From positions 62,001 through 126,000 of the forward strand of contig JAFWLF010000069.1 of assembly GCA_017511185.1 (NCBI GenBank): a stretch of DNA of 64,000 nucleotides, written 5' to 3'. A program made the translations under genes and the position numbers. Below are positions 8,664 to 16,519 of the stretch, piece after piece. The notes below the pieces were generated by a model, which was given only the letters and a program-made list of their open reading frames with translations, had not been told where the DNA came from and made no database searches. How positions within the stretch are numbered: position 1 is the stretch's first letter; every line of letters begins with the position of its first letter. Source of the stretch: RGIG5612 sp017511185. GTDB taxonomy: Bacteria; Bacillota; Clostridia; Lachnospirales; Lachnospiraceae.

Positions 8664-11600
8664 TCACTGTACCCAGTAACCTGCAGCATTAAAGGTATAA
8701 TCAACGCCATCAATCTTCTGCGTTGTGCTCTTTGCATACCAGCCCGAGGTATCTCCGAACCACCAGCCGGTGCTGTTCTGCTTCCAGCTTCCCTTCGGCT
8801 GATAGGTCCAGCTTCCGTTTGCGTTCAGCCAGTAGCCTCCGCACCACTCATTAGCAGCCATAGCTCCGGAGGATTTCAAGTAATACCAGGTATTGCCATC
8901 CTTCAGCCAGCCAGTCTGCATAGCGCCGGATGTGTTCATGTAATACCAGGTATCTCCGTCTTTCACCCAGCCGGTTGCCATGGTTCCGTCTTCCTTCATG
9001 AAATACCAGCTGCCATCTTTCACCCAGCCGGTTGCCATGATTCCGGTTTCCTTATCCATGAAGTACCACTTATCGTTATCCTTCAGCCATCCTTTGACTT
9101 TCTCGCCATTAGCGTCGTTGTAGTACTTGGAGCCGTCATCGTTTGTATGCCAGCCAGGAGTCTTAGCAAGCTGCTCTTTCAGAGCTGCGATCTGCTCTTC
9201 CAGTTCTGCGATATCTTCCTGTGCTTTCAGGTTTTCAACTGTTGCTGCAGCAAGTTTCAGATCTTTAACAGCATCAGGATCGATCTTTGCCTTATCTTCA
9301 TCACTCAGAGCATCAAAAGCATCCTTTACAGCCATGATGTCTTCATAATCATCTAAGGTAATATCATCCGCTGCCGGAAGATCCTCAATATCATCTGCAA
9401 TTTTCTCTACCATAACTGCTGTAACATGGCTTACATAAATCTGCTGAACTGCAGGAATCTCTCCAAGACCTGCAATCTGGGCTGTTATAGAAGTAAAGCT
9501 TCCATCTGCAGTGAACTGGCTTACCCAGGACTCCTCGTCCTCCGGATCTGCCATATCATTATTAGCATGATCACCTGCAACAACCATCAGCGGTCTCAGG
9601 AAGACCTTTTTGTAGCCGGCAGCCTTTACAGCTGCAATAACATTTGAGCACTCTGTTGATTCTGGTAAACCTTCAACTGTGCCGATAAACACATTTGCAT
9701 ACCCAAGCTTATTCATTGCGGTCTGCATCTGTTCATATGTAATATTGGCCACATGTTCCGTACCATGTCCCATGAGAACGATGGCTGCACCATCTGCAGC
9801 GGCTGCGGCTGCATCTGTATATCCTGCATCCTTGCAGGCTGCAGCAACGATTGCCTCAGCAACAGCCATCTTGTCATCATTAATAATCGTTGCATCAGCT
9901 CCAACCTCACCAAGCAGAGGTTCCGCAACGATGATCGTCATCTTGTCCTGATAAGGCTCAAGAGCTTCAACAAGCTCATCATATTCTGCACCATGCATCA
10001 GATGTGTCGGCTGTACGATCAGAGTTTCAACATTATTAGCCACAGCGCGTTCAAGAGCCTGTTCGACATTGTCGATGATTGCTCCCTCGCGGGACTGGAT
10101 GTGGTTGATAATGATCTGTGCAGTAAATGCGCGGCGTACAGACCAATCCGGATATGCCTCAGCAATAGCTTTTTCAATGCCACCAATGGTAGCAATACGG
10201 CTGTCGTTGAAGCTGGTTCCGAAGCTTACTACCAGAATCTCATTCTTTCCGATCTCATCCTGATTCAGCGTATCATCTTTCGATGCATCACCGGTATCAG
10301 CACCGTAGTAGTCATACTCTTCTACTTTTTCTTTTTCCTCATCACTGAGGGTATCCCAGAGAACTTTCGTTGCCATGCAGTAGAAGTCGGTCTTCTCGTC
10401 TCTGTACTGAACATAGATAACCTCGATCATGTCATCTACCAGTCCAGGAGTGACTTTAAGGTCTCCGCTGGTGATAGCTGCCTGTATGTCGGCTTTCATC
10501 TCCTCCAGCGTTTTAGTACTATCATAATACTGGTCGAGGACATCTACAGCTTTAATGGTGGTATCAAATACCAGTGTTTTATTTGCGGCATCAAGAGTCA
10601 TATCTCTCTCGTACCAATCAGCATTCTTGTTTGACCACCAGGAAGTTGTAACACGTTCGCCGTCTGCAAGTACAGAGGTAACCGTCTCTCCTCCCATCTT
10701 GTTCCACTCAACAGGAAGCACTACAACTTTTTCGACAATATCGTATTGCTCTTCGTCGTCAGCTTTTCGTGCTTTACTAAGAGCAACCTTGCCAAAGCTC
10801 GTACTTCCCATTGTAATCTCAAGATCTTTCTTATAACCGTTAGAGTTCGGACCGCCAACGATATGCATCCGTGCAGAAGCAACACTAAACATGCTTACGT
10901 TGTTCGTTACCGCAAATGTTTCATAATAATCAGCGTCGCCGGTTTCGAGTGCAGGAGTAGTGGTGTCCAGTTCTATCTGGCGTGGATAGAAGGCTCTCGC
11001 CAGATCATTCTGACCGTTCAGGTATTTGGTGTAATAGGAATTGGATACTGCTACCAGTGGAATAACCTTTCCAATCTCATCAGCAGCAATAGGAATCTGG
11101 AACTCAAGTTTTCCAGCTGCGTTTGTATAACCGTGGATCCATCTGTCATTTCCTTTGTCTGCAGTTCCGTCTCCGTTAGCGACAGCCTGATCGAAAGTTC
11201 CTTTGTACAGTTCCTTATATCCTGTTCCGGAAAGCGCCATTGTAAGAGTTGCGCTGCCGTCTGCGTTCATCATGTAGGAGGCGCTTACCGCATTGAACAT
11301 TCCCGTGTTGTTCGTTATGTTCGAAATTCCAACTGGTTCAGCAATCTCTACGTTCAATGCGTACATGATCGGTCTTGGCATGCTGCTTGAAACGCCCCCA
11401 AAGTAGTTTGTGCCGTTCAGGTCTACAGGAATATAATAATAGTGGTTACTGTCTATTGCGTAACTCTCACCGCCGAGCCAAACGGTTGGATAGGAGGTTA
11501 CTTTCGATGCTGTAGCAGCACCACTCGTAACATAGATTTTAGCTGTGGCCTTGCCGCCAGCCACTTCTACACTCTCAACCCACCAATTTCTTACACGCGA

Positions 11601-12872
11601 AGAATCGCTTTTACCTTTGCTTGATTCGGATGTCACTGTGGTATATGTTCCGTCAGCAAGCAAAGTGCTCGTGTCTGTATCGAACGAGCGTACTGCCCAA
11701 AGGGCTGCTTCCAGAACACGGCCATAGGACTGCCCGTCTCCGGATGGATGATTAAATGTGCTGTCAACCGTTGCCTGATCTTCAGCGCTCAGAGCCTCGT
11801 ATGCAGCCTGAATGGCCTCAACTTTTTCCTTATCTGCAGCTGTAAAGTCGCGTGGATCGTTGCTGAGTTCACCAATCGCTGCTAATACTCTTTCAAGTGG
11901 AGTGATAACCGTAAGCTTGCTGGCTGTAGCCATGATCGGACAGTCAGCAAGGAGCTGATTGCTCTTAAGATAGTGCAGACTTTCCCATTCTGTATCTTCC
12001 CCTTCATCATCAAACATTGGAATGAACTTGACTTCATCTGCCGGATATGGTCCATCGCCATAATCCTCATCTGTATACGCTACAAATGTATCATAGGTGG
12101 TCCAGTCATATTTTACAAATGCAGTACCATCAACGGTGCCATCCATGGTCTTGTAATTCATGAGATTCCAGTCGGCAACAGTGCCTTCTACTGTTCCTTC
12201 AGCAGTGACAATGTACTCGCCGGCTGCAGGTGTCTGGAAGGTTACTGCTCCACTTTCGTCAGTCGTTCCAAGAACTGCTCCGTCAGCTGTCTTGATGGTT
12301 ACCCCTGCTACCGGAGCCATTTCCGGACTCATATATGACATCATTCCCTGATATCCGGTAAGAACCAGTGTGACATCATCGCCATATGTAGCTTCAACAC
12401 TTTGCTGATCAAATTCTGTGTACCAATCTGACCAATAGGTATTATCTTTGTTAATGGAAGCGAGTAAAACGTCTCCATCCTGGATTGTGTCGGCAGTTAC
12501 ACCTTCTGAAAGGCCTTTGCCATTGGTGAAGAACAGAGTGTTTGTAGTTTCTACGCCCCATAATTTTTTCACTGTACCTGAGGATACTGTATATCCATCA
12601 GGCGAATTATACGCTGCGTGGGCTGCAACCAGGGCTTCATCAAAGGTAAATTTACCGTCTTCATTCAGATCGGTTACCGTCACCTCCTTCTGGCCCATGA
12701 CAGTGTCGTCATTCGCTTTTGCAAGTTCGCCCTGATTACTGACCGTCAACTCCACTTTGATGGCAGTTGGTGCTTCATCCGCAAGGGCTGCGCTCGCAAA
12801 CACTGGGATCATGGTAAGAGTCATAACTAACGCCATGCCCAAAGCCAGGATCCGTTTTTTCAATTTGCTCAT
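8664..12872 (-). CDS. Large secreted surface protein with CbiK-type chelatase domain and cell-wall-binding repeats
   Basis: 1402 residues. Residues 1-31 are a signal peptide. Residues 32-225 hold a beta-rich module (VTVTDLNEDGKFTFDEAL) and a CnaB-like strand set. Three Ig/NEAT-like modules follow at about 402-518, 521-632 and 656-771; the last two share a TNN-x-x-MF start. A sirohydrochlorin cobaltochelatase (CbiK) domain spans about 878-1155 and keeps the metal-site motifs: QPTHLMHGAEYDEL, MGHGTEHVAN and VVAGDHANNDMA. A charged helical linker leads to about six choline-binding-type repeats (1240-1402, GWVKDGSWYFM type). CbiK is normally cytoplasmic and puts cobalt into sirohydrochlorin; exported relatives (Desulfovibrio CbiKP, Porphyromonas IhtB) bind haem or metals outside. 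A cobalamin riboswitch controls this gene, so corrinoid or tetrapyrrole capture or metal exchange at the wall is inferred. The module order suggests a multi-step receptor; the ligand is unproven. Confidence 0.87.
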   Translation of the reverse strand: MSKLKKRILALGMALVMTLTMIPVFASAALADEAPTAIKVELTVSNQGELAKANDDTVMGQKEVTVTDLNEDGKFTFDEALVAAHAAYNSPDGYTVSSGTVKKLWGVETTNTLFFTNGKGLSEGVTADTIQDGDVLLASINKDNTYWSDWYTEFDQQSVEATYGDDVTLVLTGYQGMMSYMSPEMAPVAGVTIKTADGAVLGTTDESGAVTFQTPAAGEYIVTAEGTVEGTVADWNLMNYKTMDGTVDGTAFVKYDWTTYDTFVAYTDEDYGDGPYPADEVKFIPMFDDEGEDTEWESLHYLKSNQLLADCPIMATASKLTVITPLERVLAAIGELSNDPRDFTAADKEKVEAIQAAYEALSAEDQATVDSTFNHPSGDGQSYGRVLEAALWAVRSFDTDTSTLLADGTYTTVTSESSKGKSDSSRVRNWWVESVEVAGGKATAKIYVTSGAATASKVTSYPTVWLGGESYAIDSNHYYYIPVDLNGTNYFGGVSSSMPRPIMYALNVEIAEPVGISNITNNTGMFNAVSASYMMNADGSATLTMALSGTGYKELYKGTFDQAVANGDGTADKGNDRWIHGYTNAAGKLEFQIPIAADEIGKVIPLVAVSNSYYTKYLNGQNDLARAFYPRQIELDTTTPALETGDADYYETFAVTNNVSMFSVASARMHIVGGPNSNGYKKDLEITMGSTSFGKVALSKARKADDEEQYDIVEKVVVLPVEWNKMGGETVTSVLADGERVTTSWWSNKNADWYERDMTLDAANKTLVFDTTIKAVDVLDQYYDSTKTLEEMKADIQAAITSGDLKVTPGLVDDMIEVIYVQYRDEKTDFYCMATKVLWDTLSDEEKEKVEEYDYYGADTGDASKDDTLNQDEIGKNEILVVSFGTSFNDSRIATIGGIEKAIAEAYPDWSVRRAFTAQIIINHIQSREGAIIDNVEQALERAVANNVETLIVQPTHLMHGAEYDELVEALEPYQDKMTIIVAEPLLGEVGADATIINDDKMAVAEAIVAAACKDAGYTDAAAAAADGAAIVLMGHGTEHVANITYEQMQTAMNKLGYANVFIGTVEGLPESTECSNVIAAVKAAGYKKVFLRPLMVVAGDHANNDMADPEDEESWVSQFTADGSFTSITAQIAGLGEIPAVQQIYVSHVTAVMVEKIADDIEDLPAADDITLDDYEDIMAVKDAFDALSDEDKAKIDPDAVKDLKLAAATVENLKAQEDIAELEEQIAALKEQLAKTPGWHTNDDGSKYYNDANGEKVKGWLKDNDKWYFMDKETGIMATGWVKDGSWYFMKEDGTMATGWVKDGDTWYYMNTSGAMQTGWLKDGNTWYYLKSSGAMAANEWCGGYWLNANGSWTYQPKGSWKQNSTGWWFGDTSGWYAKSTTQKIDGVDYTFNAAGYWVQ

Positions 12873-13016
12873 TTTTTCTCCCTTTCCGACCGGAATTCAC
12901 TCAGAGTATGTCCGGTCTGTTTTAATGTTGTTTTGCAGACACCAAAAAGGTGCCTTGCGTAAAAAGTATCTCTTCTAAAAAGGGGAAAGCTGCGATTTTT
13001 GTAAAAGTTTTTATGC

Positions 13017-13050
13017 AAAAAAACAACTTAGCCTCTCCTCAGAAGACTAA
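13017..13050 (-). terminator. Riboswitch-linked intrinsic terminator
   Basis: On the minus strand TTAGTCT pairs with AGGCTAA (one wobble), extended by a TC/GA step, and is followed by GTTGTTTTTTT. It lies between the cobalamin aptamer and the surface-protein start, so it is the likely expression platform. Confidence 0.75.
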
Positions 13051-13061
13051 TTACAATAGTG

Positions 13062-13217
13062 AATATGACAGGTCTACCGACTGAACCTTTATAACCTACT
13101 AAGGATGCCTTCCCGGTTTCCCAGTGACTTTGCATCGAATGCACAATCCTGTTCGTGGGTATCACGGTTGCTGAGAGACAGTTTCTGATCTTCACAGAAT
13201 TCCGATATGTCTATATT
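13062..13217 (-). ncRNA. Cobalamin riboswitch
   Basis: Minus-strand sequence shows the aptamer landmarks in order: a P1 arm AATATAGACA, GTGAAGATCAGAAACTGTC, CAGCAACCGTGATACC, AAGTCACTGGGAAACCGGGA followed by AGGC, and the B12 box CAGTCGGTAGACCTGTC, closed by the matching P1 arm TGTCATATT. A terminator hairpin lies just downstream and the CbiK-type surface protein gene begins about 190 bases after the aptamer. Binding of cobalamin is expected to lower expression of that gene. Confidence 0.9.
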
Positions 13218-13238
13218 CAGATATGTAATGTTGTAATT

Positions 13239-13267
13239 ATTGTATTATTCTGATATTTAGAAAACAA
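13239..13267 (-). promoter_or_regulatory. Promoter upstream of the cobalamin riboswitch
   Basis: Minus-strand TTGTTT (13262-13267), 17 bases, TACAAT (13239-13244). The predicted start lies about 15 bases before the aptamer's first stem, as expected for a riboswitch leader. Confidence 0.6.
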
Positions 13268-13423
13268 GGCATTGGGTTTTTTTTATAAAAAAACCATAAA
13301 TATTTATACTTCTGACGATGTTAGCAACTATGCAAATCTCGTAAAAAGCTTTACAATTATTAACAATAAGGAAACGATAAATCAATTCTTTTATTATATA
13401 AGAGTGTCATTTTGGAGGCAGGA

Positions 13424-14959
13424 ATGATTCAATCCAGAAAACGTTTTTATTTGATCCTATTCACAGTAGTCTTCTTTATCTCGGCTTTTCTGTTCTCACA
13501 GCAGACATTTGCTGACAACTTCAATGAAGAAGAGGAATATCAGGCTGTCCGGGAAAATGTCCTTTCCCAGATAGATTCCAAAGAAGAAGCCGTCTACGGC
13601 AATGAATGGCTGGCTCTTGATCTTATAAGAGACGGTCAGGAGGTGAGCCCATACTACCTGAAAGATCTCGTCGACACGATCATCAATAAGAATGGCGTTC
13701 TGCATACTGGTGCCGGTGATTATACGAACTATGCGAAAGCAGTTCTTGTTCTCACCTCATTCGGAATCGATGCAAGCAATATTGCGGGTTATAACCTGAT
13801 TGAACCAGTTTCAACGCTTCCGCGCGTGCGGCAGCAGGGCGTGAACGGTGTCATCTACGCATTACTGGCATTAGATAGTCATCAATATGATATTCAGCTG
13901 CCTGAAGCTGCGCCGTTTACATTTACAAGAGACGATTATATCAACGCCATCCTGAATAGTCAGCTTCCTGACGGCGGCTGGGACTGGGCAGATAAACAGG
14001 CAGACCCGGATATGACCGCCATGGCTATTCAGGCATTAGCTCCATATTATGACAGTGACCCAGATGTAAAAGCAGCTGTTGACACTGCCCTTACGACTCT
14101 TTCTAATCTTCAGCAGCCAGATGGCGGCTTTCAGACAGAAGATGCGCAGTTTAAAGAGGCATCCGAATCAACTTCCATGGTCATTCTGGCACTTATTGCA
14201 CTCGGGATCGATCCAACTACAGATGATCGTTTTATCAAAAACGGTCTGAACACGATCGATAATCTCTGCAGTTTTTACAGCAATGGCGGTTTTAAGCACA
14301 CCGCTGACGGTGCATACAATGCAATGGCCACTGATCAGGGATATCGTGCTCTTATTTCCTATCATCGTCTTTTAGAAGGAAAAACATCTTTCTATGACAT
14401 GACAGATAATACAGAACTCCTTGTTCTTGAAGGACCACTGACCGAAAAAGCAATCGTTACAGAAATCGATGATACGTCTGCTGTTCAGGATGATATTGCA
14501 TTGATCAAGCAGTCTTCAGCCCTGACTGATATGAACGGAAAAATAGAATGCCTGTTTGATCTTTCCCTTGTTCTTGCAGATGATAATTTCGTTTTCTGTT
14601 TCCCGATCAGTGAAACTGACACACCTCAGACAATCACCGTTAAGATTCCGGGAGAAAAACTGGCAGAATTAGGCGAAGCAATTAAAGTAATTGGTATTCA
14701 TAACGGAGAACTGCTTACAATAGACCCTGAAACGGCTTCCCGCGAAAATGGTGAAGTAGTCTTTAAGACAAATCTGTTTTCCACTTATTCAGTCGTTTCC
14801 GGAGAAGCTTCAGAAGAAGTAGTTCCTGCTGACGGTGGAGAAGGTTCCGTCACGCCTGCTAAAACTGGCGATGAATCTAACGTCCTTGTTTGGATCATGC
14901 TTATGGCTGTTTCTATTCTTGGACTGATCTATACTGCAAAAAGAAGAACCAAAGAATAA
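13424..14959 (+). CDS. Secreted alpha/alpha-barrel protein resembling the cobalamin-binding half of intrinsic factor
   Basis: 511 residues from an ATG with GGAGG five bases upstream (a TTG twelve bases earlier overlaps that ribosome site and is not used). A signal peptide ends near residue 30. Residues about 40-320 are helical repeats of the prenyltransferase/terpenoid-cyclase fold, with QLPDGGWDWADKQADPDMTA, QQPDGGFQ and YSNGGFKHTADG; the same fold forms the first domain of animal intrinsic factor and transcobalamin. A beta domain follows (about 340-470), then PAKTGDES, a hydrophobic segment and a KRRTKE tail, a sortase-type anchor with an atypical motif. It is divergent from the riboswitch-controlled CbiK protein and 13 codon-lengths or fewer from a DUF4430 gene. 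Cobalamin binding is inferred from fold and neighbours; other ligands are possible. Confidence 0.82.
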   Translation: MIQSRKRFYLILFTVVFFISAFLFSQQTFADNFNEEEEYQAVRENVLSQIDSKEEAVYGNEWLALDLIRDGQEVSPYYLKDLVDTIINKNGVLHTGAGDYTNYAKAVLVLTSFGIDASNIAGYNLIEPVSTLPRVRQQGVNGVIYALLALDSHQYDIQLPEAAPFTFTRDDYINAILNSQLPDGGWDWADKQADPDMTAMAIQALAPYYDSDPDVKAAVDTALTTLSNLQQPDGGFQTEDAQFKEASESTSMVILALIALGIDPTTDDRFIKNGLNTIDNLCSFYSNGGFKHTADGAYNAMATDQGYRALISYHRLLEGKTSFYDMTDNTELLVLEGPLTEKAIVTEIDDTSAVQDDIALIKQSSALTDMNGKIECLFDLSLVLADDNFVFCFPISETDTPQTITVKIPGEKLAELGEAIKVIGIHNGELLTIDPETASRENGEVVFKTNLFSTYSVVSGEASEEVVPADGGEGSVTPAKTGDESNVLVWIMLMAVSILGLIYTAKRRTKE

Positions 14960-14975
14960 TAAAAGGAATAATGTG

Positions 14976-15683
14976 ATGAAAAGAAAAACTGTTAACAAGA
15001 TTATCACGGTCGTTCTGGCGGCAATTCTTCTAATCAGTCTTTCTGCCTGTGGAAAGACAATTGGTACAGGTGGCGACAAACCAGCTGGCGGAGTCGTTCA
15101 AGTCACCGGAAGCGCTTCTGATAATTCCACTTCTAACAAAGAAACAAAAGATACAAAGGACACTTCTGCCGGGACAACCAGTGCTTCCAATAATACCACA
15201 GGACAGCAGACTAATGCAGGAGGGAATCCTTCCGGCGGCAACTCAGCCGGAACAGGAACGGCAGTTAATACCGGTACGAATACAAATACCGGCTATGACA
15301 CTTCTGCTCAGCCTGCTCAGCCTGCACAGCCTGCTACGGAAGCTCCGACGCAGCCTCCAACAGAACCTCCAACACAGCCTCCTGCTCCAACCTGGACCAT
15401 TTCTGTTACCGTAGATGGTGGTGCATATGGCGGTGTATTTGGGGGCGGGACCTTTACATTCTACTATCAGCCAACCGCTTTTGATGCGCTGACTGCAACC
15501 GGCCTGGCCTACACAGGAAGCAGTGACTATGTGAGAAGTATTAACGGCCTGGCAGAATTTGACCATGGACGTATGTCCGGATGGCTTTATGCTGTAAACG
15601 GATACGAACCAGGTGTTGGCTGCGGAAGCTACTATCTGAATGACGGAGATTACGTTTACTGGCATTATCAGGGTGATGAATAA
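14976..15683 (+). CDS. DUF4430 (transcobalamin C-terminal-like) lipoprotein
   Basis: 235 residues from the ATG at 14976 (a GTG codon immediately before it is less likely). The lipobox LSAC puts the lipid cysteine at residue 25. Residues 28-140 are low-complexity Thr/Asn/Gly/Ser then repeated AQPAQP and PTQPP, a wall-spanning stalk. The last ~90 residues match DUF4430: strands around ISVTVDGGAYGG, FDALTATGLAY, GRMSGWLYAVNGYEPG and LNDGDYVYWHY. This domain is related to the beta domain of intrinsic factor and transcobalamin. The gene follows the alpha/alpha-barrel gene by 16 bases, so the two halves of an intrinsic-factor-like receptor may be made as separate, anchored proteins. Confidence 0.86.
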   Translation: MKRKTVNKIITVVLAAILLISLSACGKTIGTGGDKPAGGVVQVTGSASDNSTSNKETKDTKDTSAGTTSASNNTTGQQTNAGGNPSGGNSAGTGTAVNTGTNTNTGYDTSAQPAQPAQPATEAPTQPPTEPPTQPPAPTWTISVTVDGGAYGGVFGGGTFTFYYQPTAFDALTATGLAYTGSSDYVRSINGLAEFDHGRMSGWLYAVNGYEPGVGCGSYYLNDGDYVYWHYQGDE

Positions 15684-15709
15684 TAAATGGAATGCTCCCT
15701 TTAAGAAAC

Positions 15710-15740
15710 AAGGAACCGGTTCTTAAAACCGGTTCCTTTT
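15710..15740. terminator. Bidirectional intrinsic terminator
   Basis: AAGGAACCGGTT and AACCGGTTCCTT pair with a CTTA-type loop and A/T runs on both sides, between the DUF4430 gene and the convergent lipoprotein gene. Confidence 0.9.
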
Positions 15741-15775
15741 AAAATGTATAATCGTATTAAATTCTATTACAATAG

Positions 15776-16378
15776 TTACTCCAGATACGGATCCAATAAA
15801 ACAGTATCACCATTTTTATCCATCGCTACAATCACGGTGCCATCTTCTTCATCCTGTTCATAAACACCAATGATATCTGTCAGATCCCCCAGATTATCTA
15901 TTATCTCAATCCGGTGCTCCTGAATCAGGATATCCGGATCAACAATGGAAACAGTGCCGTCGTTTCTTACAAACACAACAACCCGATAGCCGCCGTTTCC
16001 GTAATGGAGAATATCAAAGATAGCCGCATCCTCTGCAATAACTGCTTCTGCACCTTCGTTTGCCTGCAGATCTCCATAGGTCATCAGTGACAGCTTTCCT
16101 CCATTAGTCAAATAGATTTCATTGATGCCTGTTTCTTCAAACATGGTCGGATCGCCATCAACGTTTATGATCTGACGGACGATCGTATCATCCGTAATTA
16201 CTTGTAGTTCCGGATCTTCTGCCGGGCTGACCGGTGCGCCGTTATTGGCTTGTCCATTTTCAGTATAGCTGCTGCCTTTTCCCTCTGAACTGTCATTGGA
16301 AGATCCTTTTTTACAGCCAACCAAAAGCAGTCCCATACTCATGCACACCACCATCAAAACTACAAAATACTTTTTCAT
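15776..16378 (-). CDS. Lipoprotein of unknown function
   Basis: 200 residues with a lipoprotein signal peptide (LLVGC, cysteine near residue 22) and a Ser/Gly/Asn linker. The rest is strand-rich with repeated short turns (NGGKLSL, NDGTVSIVDPD, DKNGDTVLLDP) that suggest a small beta-propeller-like or beta-sandwich fold. I do not recognise a named family. The gene has its own promoter directly after the oppA terminator and ends at a shared terminator, so it is a single-gene unit. Confidence 0.78.
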   Translation of the reverse strand: MKKYFVVLMVVCMSMGLLLVGCKKGSSNDSSEGKGSSYTENGQANNGAPVSPAEDPELQVITDDTIVRQIINVDGDPTMFEETGINEIYLTNGGKLSLMTYGDLQANEGAEAVIAEDAAIFDILHYGNGGYRVVVFVRNDGTVSIVDPDILIQEHRIEIIDNLGDLTDIIGVYEQDEEDGTVIVAMDKNGDTVLLDPYLE

Positions 16379-16417
16379 TTTAACTGGCTCCTTTTCCCCT
16401 TATTATTGGCAGTAATA

Positions 16418-16447
16418 ACTATACCACATTTTGCTCCCATATGGCAA
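16418..16447 (-). promoter_or_regulatory. Promoter of the 15776-16378 lipoprotein
   Basis: Minus-strand TTGCCA (16442-16447), 18 bases, TATAGT (16418-16423). The -35 overlaps the T run of the upstream oppA terminator. Confidence 0.6.
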
Positions 16448-16476
16448 AAAAAGCGGGAGCATTCAGCTCCCGCTTT
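16443..16476 (-). terminator. Terminator of the first opp operon
   Basis: Minus-strand AAAGCGGGAGC pairs with GCTCCCGCTTT and is followed by seven T. It lies after the oppA stop at 16520. Confidence 0.9.
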
Positions 16477-16519
16477 CACTTGGCCTGATGGCCTAAACCT
16501 TATTCGGTTTCAGACTTTC

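Noticed and set aside
9753..10634. 293-codon plus-strand frame
   Set aside because: Antisense to the CbiK domain, which shows conserved metal motifs on the minus strand.
13220..13423. A second riboswitch for the plus-strand barrel gene
   Set aside because: The sequence is A/T-rich and shows none of the aptamer landmarks; the single aptamer faces the minus strand.
13412..13423. TTG start of the barrel gene
   Set aside because: The codon overlaps the GGAGG; the ATG at 13424 has the right spacing and leads straight into the signal peptide.
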